Positions 51,101-62,476 of a DNA stretch of 64,000 nucleotides are shown here, in pieces. Both the position numbers and the translations under genes were made by a program. The notes beneath the pieces are model-generated. The model was not told where the DNA came from, ran no database searches, and saw only the letters and a list, made by a program, of their open reading frames with translations. Each line of letters opens with the position of its first letter. The first letter of the stretch is position 1. The stretch comes from Ephydatia muelleri (Eukaryota > Porifera > Demospongiae > Spongillida > Spongillidae): positions 4,112,053-4,176,052 of the forward strand of contig JABACO010000004.1 of the NCBI GenBank assembly GCA_013339895.1. The letters are read 5' to 3'.

Positions 51101-52130
51101 GGAGAACTGTGTTCACTCAATAATAACAGCACGCAATTCAAAGTTCTGGACATGTATATATGCAGAGCAGGTTTCAATTGTTGGAATATATGAACCTGTA
51201 CATCGGTGAACACTTGACCTTTCCAAATAATGATCTAAAGCAAATATTTTGCAAGTAAAAATAATCCTATTGAATTAACTTGCATGATGTGTATTATACT
51301 AATGAACGATCATGCATGTTTCAAACGTCAACTTGTTGTGCACCCTTTTCCATTTTAAACATTCCATGAATACATGAATCAGTTGTCTGTTTTTGTTTTG
51401 TCTAAGCATGCTTATACCTGTTTGGGTGAGCACAACTACACCCTTTCCTTTTGAAATTAGATCAATTTACTGTACCATACCATTGTTTCTAATATTGATT
51501 CGAGGACGCAAAGCATTTCAAATAAGTGAAACCTACACCAGTATACATGTATGTAAACTATGGAGATATATACATTTAAATGCCACCCTATTTGCCCAAA
51601 TAAAGTACGAGGAGAAAATTAAATGAGTATATTTATTTATATTTGAATAAGCTGTACAGTATTGGTAATATTTTTCACTTTGACTGAGGATCGAATGGTA
51701 AAAGGACATTTGCTTTATAAAAATCAAAAGTATAGAAAGATACATTAATCTACATGTTCGAAGGTAATCAATGCGATGCTATGCCTATGGCATTATACCA
51801 GACGGAATTGGCCTCGCATAACGTACATGATCAGTATCTAGTGGCTGTCCATGTAACTATTTATTTCGTGAGCTTCCGTACACACAAACACACAAGTATT
51901 AAGGCTTCTGGCTTTGCGGGCTAGTGCGCATGAGCTAACGGAAGGGCGTGGAAATGTAGTGTCTCGATAGTAAACTTAAATTACCAGCATTCTGGCTCCA
52001 TCCCTATTCGAGTATCGGATAACGTTCTACGGTAAGGATCTGCATGCATGTCCAAGTAAAATTAACTTGCCCATCATGCGTGCATGGTGGCATAATTGTA
52101 TGCTTTAACGTCCCTTATTTCAGTCAAGCA

Positions 52131-52577
52131 ATGAAGATAGCAATAATATTTGGAATTGTATCAAGCCTCTGCCTAGTAAATGCAAGTGGTAAGTCACCAT
52201 ATGTCGGTACAATGTACGGAGCCCGTGTGGACATAATCACGTGCGCGAATCAAAATGTATGCATTGCGGTCTACCGTAGTTTCGGTCTCAGACACTCAAT
52301 ACCACAGCAGTGGAAGAATTATATCACACTTGCGTGCGTGCGTGGTAGTGTGCGCTTTCTTTACGAGCGCTTTCTCCTACTGGCAGGATGTCCACCTGGA
52401 CAGGATCCGGTGCAGTGCCTGATCGCACCATGTAGATTCGCCCACTGTGACAACTACCCTACTGCAGTCTGCGTGGACGACTATTGCGGAGGGTGCAACG
52501 CAAGGTTCTTCGTTGGAAAGATCGAAGTTACGAGTTTGTGCGGACCAGGTAGGCCAATCAAATCAAATGAGTGCTAA
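52131..52577 (+). CDS. small secreted cysteine-rich protein, copy 2 (two exons, intact)
   Basis: Exon 1 (52131-52188) encodes the same 19-residue signal peptide as copy 1. A phase-1 intron (52189-52386) leads to exon 2 (52387-52577, TAA), giving 82 residues. The mature part starts GCPPGQDPVQC and keeps CVDDYCGGCNARFF and a C-terminal SNEC, adding one Cys over copy 1. The intron happens to be 198 bp without an in-frame stop, so a continuous frame from 52044 exists, but the same intron is stop-interrupted in copies 1 and 3, so splicing is the better model. Best candidate for the functional member of the family. Confidence 0.82.
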   Translation: MKIAIIFGIVSSLCLVNASGKSPYVGTMYGARVDIITCANQNVCIAVYRSFGLRHSIPQQWKNYITLACVRGSVRFLYERFLLLAGCPPGQDPVQCLIAPCRFAHCDNYPTAVCVDDYCGGCNARFFVGKIEVTSLCGPGRPIKSNEC

Positions 52578-54356
52578 TCAAAGCAAATGCCCGACACGCG
52601 CATGTAACTACAGGTGTGTTGTGCAATATTTTTTGTAGTAATTTATAGAAAATTGGTGCATGCAATTCTGCGCAAAAAGTCCTGTTGAATAAGGTGTGAT
52701 TTCTCAATATAGTGTCATTTTATTGCATCTGTTAGTAATTCTCCCTACCATGATCCACTGCAGTGCACGTAATCCACTCGCAACCCTATACATGTATGTC
52801 TTTAGTCTGGTCTCGTTTCCAGACTCATATCAGTCTGGGAACGAGACTAATCTCAATCCTCAACGTCGCGTTGGTTGGACAGGTGTGCCTACCGGTTGAT
52901 GCTGGACCAAATAGTTACAGCAGCCAACCCAAAAGTGCAGGTACACTCGATATTATAAATAGCAAAATGGAAGCAAAGTCAAAGATATAAAAGTGCTTCA
53001 CAGCCGACTGCTAGACGTGCAGAATCTACGTGCGCGCTACACGATAAATACTGATAGTTGCCATTCATAAGAAGTGTTTGGAATCACTCTGTGGAGATAT
53101 CTCGGGACAGAACGTGGCAACAGATACAACAAGCTAGAGAGTATTATATCGAGAAATCATAAACGAAAGACTCGGGACTCTAGTAGGTGAAATGATGTTC
53201 TAAGCACGCCATTTTAATAATAGTAGGGGCGCCCCCCTTTAATATACAATAATCTGACGCAGTGGGTATAGTTGTTTGATCTACATTGTAGCTGTTAGCA
53301 GTTGGCCGTTGTGCATGTACGCATACACAAACAATATTAGTCTATTTATATGTTTTGGAGGTACAACTAAAGGAGGTGAGAGTAGTGATCCTCATATAAA
53401 CTTAGGTGGTTCAAGAATATCCTGTCTTGAGCAACGTTGAGTCCCAATAAAACATTCCGTACTAACGCGTCGTAATTCGCACGTCGAATAAAAACACAAA
53501 CGATTTAACTGATCACTAGTCTAGCGAGAGAAACATATACGTTTCACTCGTATTGAGAATAGGTGCAGTTCATTCCTGCAGTGGATTTTCGACAAAACAA
53601 GCACTCTATGAATTGAAAATATAGCACACGTGATACATGTACATATACAAATATTGCGCTACTGACCTACACACGCTACTTTACGCGTAGCGAAGTATGC
53701 TTGTGTGTTTACTCTAGGTGTTTGCATATTATTTGAATCAGTGCATTCTTGCATATCTGTTAATTTGTCCTTACCCTTTGTTTCTTCTTTCTTCACATCA
53801 CACAAAAGCCTAGCTTGAATGACTCACAATCTGTCGCGTTGCAATGAACAATTTGAACGATGTATATATATATTTCTAGGAGTATTACTCGAGTCATTCT
53901 TTGCATGTATATGCTATGAAATGAAACTTACATCTATCACTGATAATATATACAAACAGGCTGTTAAAATACAGACAAATCTTCAGTGCATATGATTATG
54001 CATGCGGGCATTACGTGGTGAAAAGAGTCGAGAAGTTGTGAGTGATGCAAGCCATAAAGAATTATGCCAGTGCAAATTAATTATTATCCGATACATTATA
54101 CAGAGCGCAAGCCACGCCCCCTCACCGCCCCCTCTCTCCCTCCCCCTCGTCTCCACCCTTCCCTCTCCCTCCTTGCCTTCCATAGAAATTATACACATCT
54201 ATACGCCTCAAAATTTCTTACGGCATTAAATATAGTACGACCCATTTGACCGTGCCGCGGTTCTGTAGTCATTACTGCAAATCATTCGACAAACACTCAG
54301 ACTCTTGTGCTTATATAAAGAATAATACTGAAGAGAATAAGAGGTTATTATATTTA
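52578..54356. other. tail of unit 2, with a small GTCTCGTTTCC hairpin at 52799-52848
   Basis: TAGTCTGGTCTCGTTTCC and its complement surround a short loop; the same hairpin is at 59146-59195 in unit 3 but was not found in unit 1, so it entered before units 2 and 3 separated. A CT-rich tract lies at 54115-54180. No gene. Confidence 0.65.
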
Positions 54357-56224
54357 ATAATATCCAAGCAAATTCAGAACAGCCATTATGTGCAGTTTGG
54401 GCTTGGACGCCTCAAGGGTCTCAAGCTGTCTACTCTGTCCTGATATAGCACTGGATCCACTGGTCCATCCTGCAGTGTCCTGATATAGCACTGGATCCAT
54501 TGGTCCACCCTACAGTGTCCTGTAGGTGTGGTAATAATGTGATATTCTGCCATAATCAGCTGCGATATGTACTTGTAGACCTTTGCCAAAAGGAACATCT
54601 ATAGGTGAGGGTTGAAGCACGAGCTCTCTTACTCCTGGCACCACCATATGGATAGCTACTGGATAGTAGTGCAGTGCTCGATACATGCATGGTTCTTGGG
54701 GCAGGGTCTATTTGTGTGCTACTCCTGTGTTTAAGCTAGTTTCCCCATCTTCCTTCCCACCAGTACAAGTGTTCTTCAGTGTCATCCATAAGCTCTGAGA
54801 CACTCTAGCTGCATGAGGCATGTAGCCCACCTGAATGTAAGTGTACAGGCTGGAAGTAATCTTATCCACGACCATGATCACTTGCCGTGCTGACATCCTG
54901 GTTCCCAGCTGGTCTGTGCGTAAGCCAGCTGCCTTTGACCTGTCTGTGAAGTCACCTCTAAACTCTAAATTTCTATTTTAAAGCATGACTCTTAGCAGGT
55001 GTGCCAATTGAGCTACTTAACAGAGGAAGCATGAAGCCGATGACTCAATATGCAAGGAGCAGGGGTGGGCCGGTTCCCCCATGGTAGTGGACGCATATGG
55101 TCTCGGTGGTCCATGGAGTCAATGTCACGTCTAGCCTCTCACTTAGCACTTAGCTCCAACAAGGCCAAAGGCAATGGTCCTCACTGACCTTTATGACAGG
55201 CTGAAACTCAGCCTGTCAGAGCAAATGCCATTGTCATACTGTTCAGATGCTTTGCCTCTGATATGTTTGAGTGACGTGTATGTGTGTCCTTTAGATTATA
55301 TAAGAAGTTCGTTTTTATATGTCAGACCAACATGGCTGAGATACACATGATTGAGGAATTGGGCCCTGCACAGGATCTCACATCAACCTGGCCAAATATG
55401 AACATATCAGCACCAAAGGCTACACTTTTTCTCCACCTGCTGCGAAGAGTCCATGCTGCCAAAATACTGACATGTTGGGATAACCTATTGGAGATTATTT
55501 GTACTGTTTTCATGTTCATTGCCAACAGGTGTGCAGACTCCAGGGAGCTACTTTGAAGCTACTTTGTGTCAGCCATTGATCCACGTCGCAGTTACACTCT
55601 GGCTTGCGAGGCTTTTGCACAATGATGCACCTGAGCTGGCTACAGTCATCAAACCCAGCCTGTCTACAGATACATTAAACTTCTTTGATGAGGAGGTGAT
55701 GCAACCACCATCGACATACAACTGATGGCGCCTGGACGATGCGCCTTAAGTACATTAAATTATGATGCGTTCATACACGCTGCAATTTTCTGCATAGATT
55801 GCTCGTGACATAGACTACATACGTAATCTAATAATTTATGCTTGTGACAAGGTGCTCAAAGACTCAATTGAACAGCAGCTGGAGAGGTTGACTTGACGAC
55901 CTTGAATAAATAAGAAAAAAAACCCGTGCATGATTCAATACAGACAGTGCATGCAGCTTTACTACTTCTACCTGAGACCTCGGATGAATGGTCAACTATA
56001 TATGCAAGGGCATGCATGAGCAAGATCTAGAAGAAACAGCTGTTGAGAAGTGGAAATGCTACAGCGTCTCGTGGAGGGGAAGGAACAAGACTCGTCAGTC
56101 CCCAGAACGTATTCTTTCTAATTTAGACTGACTCCTTCTCTTTCTCGACTAGTTGCAAGTTTGTGTAAATCCTCTTGGTATTATGTTTGGAAGTCAGATA
56201 ATCCTATAATGCAAGTGCCCATCG

Positions 56225-56760
56225 TCACAATCTTCCTTCCATTTTCTGTGAAGAGAGCCACTGAAGTGTCAGGTGACCTGTATAAACTACAAATGGTCGC
56301 CGTCGTCCAAGCGAGTAATGCCTAACTTCTTCACAACTGTTCACGGCAAACGCAACTTCTCGTTCAATGACGCTGTATTGCCTTTCAGGTAATACCAGGC
56401 TTCGACTGGCATACGCAACTACGTGTCCTTCTTGCTCCAGCACCGCTCCTATTCCTACAGCACTTGCATCTGTTTGCAGAATGAATTATTTGTCAAGTGA
56501 TGTGTAGCACTGCACTGGCCCAATGCTGCTTGGCAACTCTCTATCGGGATGCCTTTTGCATCAGGGGCCATATCAGCTGCTGAGAATACATGGTCTAATA
56601 TGGAACCTCTTTCATCCCAATTAGGCATTTTGCTCCTCTTAAGGTCAGCCCTGTCCATGAGAGTCATGCAAACACTTGCTGAAGCTGTTCCTTGTGGCGT
56701 TCATTGTCCTTTAAGTTGACAAGGACATCATCAATATAACTTGTGACAAGGAAGCCTACA
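56225..56760 (-). pseudogene. Ty3/Gypsy RT-RNase H remnant, unit 3
   Basis: RNase H reads HVVAYASRSLVLPERQYSVIE, then VNSCEEVRHYSLG, then GHLTLQWL. The catalytic Asp expected before HLTLQWL is Gly here (YTGH). A deletion near 56520 removes part seen in units 1 and 2. A degenerate DDVLV lies near 56720. Confidence 0.8.
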
Positions 56761-57059
56761 GATCAAATAATTTTAAGCTCTAGACTGGATTTACTTAATT
56801 GCATGACGTGTAATATACTAATGAACGATCATGCATGTTTCAAACATCAACTTGTGCACCCTTTTCATTTTAAACATTCCATGAATGCATGAATCAGTTG
56901 TCTGTTTTTGTTTTGTCTAAGCATGCTTATACCTGTTTGGGTGAGCACAACTACACCCTTTCCTTTTCAAATTAGATCAAAATACTGTACCATACCATTG
57001 TTTCTAATATAGCATTTGAAACCTACACCAGTATACATGTATGTAAACTGGAGATATAT

Positions 57060-57866
57060 GGGTCAGTTTCCGAGAAGATGAAAAGTGGCTATATATATAA
57101 AAAGTTATAAAAATGCTTCACGTTTGAATCGCTAAAACTCCGTAACGGTTTAAGCAATCAACTTCCTATTTCGAACACTTCGTGCCACACCACTTCTCTC
57201 TACGAAAATATATTTTGGTGTCTTACCCTTGCTCCTTGCCGACGTTACAAGGCACAGTACCCCGAGGGGTTCAAAATCCAGGTAGCTCCCTGCAGGAATG
57301 TCCAAATCGCTTCAAAATCGATATGCACGTAAAGGAGTCCTGTCACTATTGATTTCTGCAGATCGTTGATTTTTACCTCTTCCGTTATGGAGATACAGCA
57401 ATGCAAAGTAAAGTCCACGTTTCCCGCTCGAATCGCGCCTTTCTCAGCCGCACTCGGGAGAATGGAAGCGGTTCAAGGATTGAGAAAGGCGCGATTCGAG
57501 CGGGAAACGTGGACTTACTTTGCATTGCTGTATCTCCATAACGGAAGAGGTAAAAATCAACGATCTGCAGAAATCAATAGTGACAGGACTCCTTTACGTG
57601 CATATCGATTTTGAAGCGATTTGGACATTCCTGCAGGGAGCTACCTGGAATTTGAACCCCTCGGGGTACTGTGCCTTGTAACGTCGGCAAGGAGCAAGGA
57701 TAAGACACAAAAATATATTTTCGTAGAGAGAAGTGGTGTGGCACGAAGTGTTCGAAATAGGAAGTTGATTGCTTAAACCGTTACGGAGTTTTAGCGATTC
57801 AAACGTGAAGCATTTTTAAAACTTTTTATAGATATAGCCACTTTTCATTTTCTCGGAAACTGACCC
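57060..57866. mobile_element. 807-bp foldback element
   Basis: Two arms of about 388 bp (57060-57447 and 57481-57866) are almost perfect complements around a 33-bp loop. The ends are GGGTCAGTTTCCGAGAA and its complement. Unit 2 has the empty site (GGAGATATATACATTT), and an ATATAT-type duplication flanks the insertion. The arms are homologous to the outer arms of the 13.0-19.55 kb inverted repeat. There is no coding capacity. Confidence 0.92.
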
Positions 57867-58449
57867 ATATATCTATACATTTAATTCCCACCCTATACAT
57901 GTATGTCCAAATAAACTACGAGGAGAAAATTAAATGAGTATTTTTATTTTTATTTGAATAAGCTGTACAGTATTGGTAATATTTTTCCCTTTGACTGAGG
58001 ATCGAATTGTAGAAGGACATTTGCTTTATAAAAATCAAAAGTATAGAAAGATACATTAATCTACATGTTCGAAGGTAATCGATGCGATGCTATGCCTATG
58101 GCATTATACCAGACGTAATTCGTAAAGTCAGTGCGTATAACGTTCATGATCAGCATCTAGTGGCTGTCCTGTCCATGTGACTATTTACATCGTGAGCTTC
58201 CGTACACACAAACACACAAGTATTAAGGCTTCTGGCTTTGCGGGGTAGTGCGCATGAGCGGACGGAAGGGCGTGGAAATGTAGTGTCTCGATAGTAAGCT
58301 TAAATTACCAGCATTCTGGCTCCATCCCTATTCGAGCATCGGATAACGTTCTACGGTAAGGATCTGTCCAAGTAAAACTCATTAACTTGCCCATCATGCG
58401 TGCATGGTGGCATAATTGTACGCTTAACGTCCCTTATTTCAGTCAAGCA

Positions 58450-58890
58450 ATGAAGATAGCAATAATATTTGGAATTGTATCAAGCCTCTGCCTAGTAAAT
58501 GCAAGTGGTAAGTCACCATATGTCGGTACAATGTACGGAGCCCGTGTGGACATAATTACGTGCCCGAATATGCCTTGATAGTATGTGTTGTGGTCTATCG
58601 TAGTTTCGGTCCAGACACCCAGTTCACCACAGCAGTGGAAGAATTATATCACACTTGCTTGCGTGCGTGCGTGCGCGGTAGTGTGCGTTTTTTTTTTTTT
58701 TTTTAAACCAGTGCCTTCTCCTACCGGCAGGATGTCCGCATCCGGTGCAGATCCGGTGCAGTGCCTGATCGCACCATGTACCTTCGCCCACTGTGACAAC
58801 TACCCCACCGCAGTCTGCGTGGATGACTATTGCGGAGGGTGCAACGCAAGGTTCTTCGTTGGAAAGATCGAAGTTACGAGTTTGTGCTGA
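58450..58890 (+). pseudogene. small secreted cysteine-rich protein, copy 3 (broken)
   Basis: Exon 1 (58450-58507) and its donor are intact and identical in sense to copies 1 and 2. The intron (to 58730) has gained a T-run. In exon 2 the first about 20 bp differ from copy 2 and are 2 bp longer, shifting the frame into a TGA near 58768. In the old frame the conserved VTSLCG is also cut by TGC TGA at 58889. Two independent lesions show loss of function, although the module-coding DNA is otherwise conserved. Confidence 0.85.
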
Positions 58891-59909
58891 CCAGGTAGGC
58901 CAATCAAATCAAATGAGTGCTAATCAAAGCAAATGCCCGACACGCGCATGTAACTACAGGTGTGTTGTGCAATATTTTTTGTAGTAATTTATAGAAAATT
59001 GGTGCATGCAATTCTGCGCAAAAAGTCCTGTTGAATAAGGTGTGATTTCTCAATATAGTGTCATTTTATTGCATCTGTTAGTAATTCTCCCTACCATGAT
59101 CCACTGCAGTGCACGTAATCCACTCGCAACCCTATACATGTATGTCTTTAGTCTGGTCTCGTTTCCAGACTCATATCAGTCTGGGAACGAGACTAATCTC
59201 AATCCTCAACGTCGCGTTGGTTGGACAGGTGTGCCTACCGGTTGATGCTGGACCAAATAGTTACAGCAGCCAACCCAAAAGTGCAGGTACACTCGATATT
59301 ATAAATAGCAAAATGGAAGCAATAACAAAAAAGTGAGCAATAAAAAAAGTGCTTCACAGCCGACTGCAAGACTTACAGGATCACGTGCGCGCTACATGAT
59401 ATTACTGATAGTTGCCATTGATAAGAAGTGTTTGGAATCACTCTGTGGGGATATCTCGGGACAGAACGCGGCAAATAGATACAACAAGCTAGAGAGTATC
59501 ACGATCGAGAAATCACAGCGTATATCATAAACGAAAGACACTATTGTATTACTATAGGTGAAATTATGTTCAAAGCGCAGCAGTGGCGCCATTTTAATAA
59601 TAGCCAGGGGCGCCCCCCTTTAGTTTGACCCACGGAGTAATAATATACTATACAACTATATTTAATAACCTGACGTCAGTGGGTATGGTCGTTTGATCTA
59701 CATTGTAGCTGTTAGCAGTTGGCCGTTGTGCATGTACGCATATACATATGTTTTGGAGGTACAACTAAAGGAGGCGAGTGTAAGTGATCCTCATATAAAA
59801 TTAGGTGGTTCAAGAATATCCTGTCTTGAGCAACGTTGAGTCCTTTTAAAATATTCCGTATACTAACGTCGTAATTTGGCACGTCGAAAAAAAAACTATT
59901 TAATTCATC
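58891..59909. other. tail of unit 3
   Basis: Homologous to the tail of unit 2, including the GTCTCGTTTCC hairpin at 59146-59195. No gene. The last three bases (ATC) are the target duplication of the next MITE. Confidence 0.6.
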
Positions 59910-60074
59910 CACAGGGAAAAAAAGCGTCGAATCATTTAGAAATCATTGCGTGATTGAACAGAAAATCACACGAAAATCAATAGAAGCATGTGATTTTTGT
60001 GTGATTTTGTGTGATTTTCTGTTCAATCACGCAATGATTTCTAAATGATTCGACGCTTTTTTTCCTCTGTGATC
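59907..60074. mobile_element. 162-bp MITE with CACAGGGAAAA ends
   Basis: Hairpin 59910-60071 with arms of about 65 bp, starting CACAGGGAAAAAAAGCG. ATC flanks both sides (3-bp duplication). Units 1 and 2 lack it (GATCCTTGAC and GATCACTAG at the site). Termini and duplication length match the 4.05-kb element at 24100, its probable autonomous relative or donor family. Confidence 0.88.
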
Positions 60075-60632
60075 CTTGGTCTAGCGAGAGAACTATACGG
60101 TTTTAATCTTATTGAGAATAGGTGCAATTCAGGGTTACTTCCTGCAGTGGATTTTCGAATGGATTCACAAAACAAGCACTCTATAAATGGAAAATACAGC
60201 GCACACGATACATGTATACATGTGCGCTACTGACCTACACACGCTACTTACACGTAACGAAGTATGCTTGTCCGTTTACTCTATGTGTGTATGTATGTTA
60301 TTTGAATCAGTGCATTCTTGCATATCTGTTTATTAGTCCTTACCATTTATTTCTTCTCTCTTCACATCACACAAAAGCCTTAGCTTGAATGACTCACAAT
60401 CGGTCTGCGAATGAACAATTTGAACGATGTATATATTTCTAGGAGTATTACTCGAGTCATTCTTTGCATGTATATGCTCTGAAATGAAACTTATATCAAT
60501 CACTGACAATATAAAAACAGGCAGTTATAATACAGACAAATCTTCAGTGCATATGATTATGCATGCGGGGGTGAAAAGAGTTCAGAAGTAGTGAGTGATG
60601 CATGCAATAAAGAATTATACCAGTGCAAATTA

Positions 60633-60803
60633 TGCGCCCCTCGCTCGATGTCTTTCTCGTCAGACTTGGGTCACCGCATAGCGAACACCACCGGTGAAAG
60701 AAGCTCTCTGACATACCTCATGCAAACATTTTCAGTTGCCATTCAGAGAGGCAATGCTGCATCTATTTTGGGAACTTTGCCCTCTTGTTTGAATGACGTT
60801 TAA
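60633..60803 (+). pseudogene. C-terminal fragment of a retroelement-type protein
   Basis: One frame reads FSSDLGHRIANTTGERSSL, then FSVAIQRGNAASILGTLPS and a stop at 60803. The TGE..S.....FSVAIQRGNA pattern is the C-terminal end of RT-bearing proteins repeated in sponge and cnidarian genomes. No upstream part is present, so it is a fragment. Confidence 0.5.
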
Positions 60804-60837
60804 TGAATGTTATGTATGTTTTTGTTGTTTATAATAT

Positions 60838-61648
60838 AAATAATATGTTTATTGATCATCAATATAATAAAATAAATTAATAAATTAGCTAGGTCTTCAG
60901 TTCATTGACGTCTTTTGTCTTAATTTAATTTCGTGTATGAAATTGTAATTTAAAAATAAAAAAAGAAACCTCGTCTTCTGTCTCCTCCTCTATATCTCTT
61001 GTTCCCCAGCACCGCATTCACAGCACCGTCTCTACCCTCGTCAACATGTCCTCCACTGCCGCCAACACCTCCTACTTCACGGTCGCCAACGACTTCACCT
61101 CCTCACGGCCGTCATCATCTCCACTACCACGAGCCCCTCCACCGCTGCCGGCTTCATGAGCTCCTCCTCCATCACTGCTTTCACTACCACCATCACGAGC
61201 TCCTCATCCATGGGCTCTCACGTCGTTTTCAGATAGTCCATGGGTGACCGAAGTTATATGTGCCATGGATGAGGAGCTCGTGATGGTGGAAGTGACAGCA
61301 GTGATGGAGGAGGAGCTCATGAAGCCGGCTGCGATGGAGGGGCTCGTGGTGGTGGAGATGATGACGGCCGTGAGGAGGTGAAGGCAGCGTTGGCGACCGT
61401 GAAGTAGGAGGTGTTGGCGGCAGTGGAGGACATGTTGACGAGGGTAGAGACGGTGCTGTGAATGCGGTGCTGGAAGACGTGGAGGTGGGCGAGGTCGAAG
61501 AGGAGGAACAAGAGTTAGAGGAGGAGACAGAAGACGAGGTTGCTTTTTTTATTTACAATTTCATGACAAAAGACGTCAATGAACTGAAGACCTAGCTAAT
61601 TTATTTATTTATTTATTATATTGATGATCAATTAATCATATTATTTAT
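60838..61648. repeat. 0.8-kb palindrome with Ser/Thr/Pro-coding traces
   Basis: Arms of about 390-400 bp (60838 to about 61230 and about 61255 to 61648) are complementary with small differences, from AATATAATAAA outside to AGCTCCTCATCCATGG inside. One sense of each arm can read STVSTLVNMSSTAANTSYF, the other an acidic Glu-rich segment. Outermost are AT-rich tracts. An inverted duplication or a second foldback family; ends unrelated to the 57-kb element. Confidence 0.85.
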
Positions 61649-61667
61649 GGAGGAGGAGCTCATGAAG

Positions 61668-61735
61668 CGTATATGTAAGTAATACCATGCATGCTCGGAG
61701 CATGCATGGCTTTAGGAATTATACTTACATATAGG
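61668..61735. repeat. short hairpin next to the palindrome
   Basis: TATGTAAGTAATACCATGCATG and its near complement around 61700; includes a partial copy of GGAGGAGGAGCTCATGAAG just before it, taken from the neighbouring palindrome arm. Confidence 0.6.
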
Positions 61736-62109
61736 CCTGATTGTTAATTGCATGCGAGGGAAGATAAAAGGGCTGGACATGAGCTGTTTTTAAATGGAAG
61801 TGGTACTAATATTCAAGTGTGCTAGGAAAAGGCTGGACTTGAGGTTATTGAAGTGCTTCTTTGAAGTGGAAATTGTAGCAATTATAGTGTGTCAACCACT
61901 GATTCACAAAGCATGCAGTTTCTCTGACTCTATTGCTGATTCACAATAAATGAATACGCATAATGCTTGAGACAAAGTACATTTACAAGTAGCCATGCCA
62001 TGCAGCTACATGTAGATTGAGCACATGCAGTGAACGCTACTACAAAAGGTTCCAAGCTGCTCAGTGTTGCTGAAATTTGATTCACCATGCTTGACTGTTC
62101 GTCATACCT

Positions 62110-62356
62110 TTGGGTAGCTGTATTACCTCGTTGGTATTTTCGGATGCCCTTGCATTCCTCGTATCACACTCTTTTCGGCGCGAGAGTAGATTCAGGACTC
62201 TCCCAATACCGTTGCATTTTAGCAGCGCGTTTCTGTTCTGTCTCTACTTGATAGCTTTCGCGTTCAGCGGACCGTTTCTTTATGCTTGATAGGTTTACTT
62301 CGCGTTCAGCGGTCCTTTTCTTTTCTGGCTCATATTTGTCTTCTCGTTCGATTCAA
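62110..62356 (-). pseudogene. fragment of a Lys/Arg/Glu-rich repeat protein
   Basis: A minus-strand frame reads EREDKYEPEKKRTAEREV, then IKKRSAERESYQVETEQKR and KMQRYWESPES, then a stop. It is made of KRxAxRxxY-type repeats, which I associate with N-terminal repeat regions of mobile-element or OTU-type proteins in sponges and cnidarians. No domain follows. The identification is tentative. Confidence 0.45.
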
Positions 62357-62448
62357 ACAACAAACTAAACGATCCAATCGTCAGGAGACTTGTTAGAAAC
62401 GGGTTGCGTGTTTTTATTGTTATTCATAGTCGGGTCAAATCCTACATG

Positions 62449-62476
62449 GGAAGTTTCTAGCGAAACTTCCCATATA
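62449..62476. repeat. short perfect hairpin
   Basis: TGGGAAGTTTC and GAAACTTCCCA separated by four bases (TAGC). Confidence 0.85.

Larger units (their letters stand above)
48660..54355. repeat. tandem duplication unit 2
   Basis: About 5.7 kb in the same order as unit 1 but without the transposon, and with the extra 1-kb block at 49.0-50.0 kb shared with unit 3. Identity to unit 3 looks very high over the gene and start block, with many small indels elsewhere. Confidence 0.88.
54357..60631. repeat. tandem duplication unit 3
   Basis: Same order as unit 2. It was later entered by the 807-bp foldback (57060-57866) and the 162-bp MITE (59910-60071). Within its start block a 50-bp stretch (CCTGATATAGCACTGGATCC) is duplicated at 54440-54530. 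Homology ends near 60631. Confidence 0.87.
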
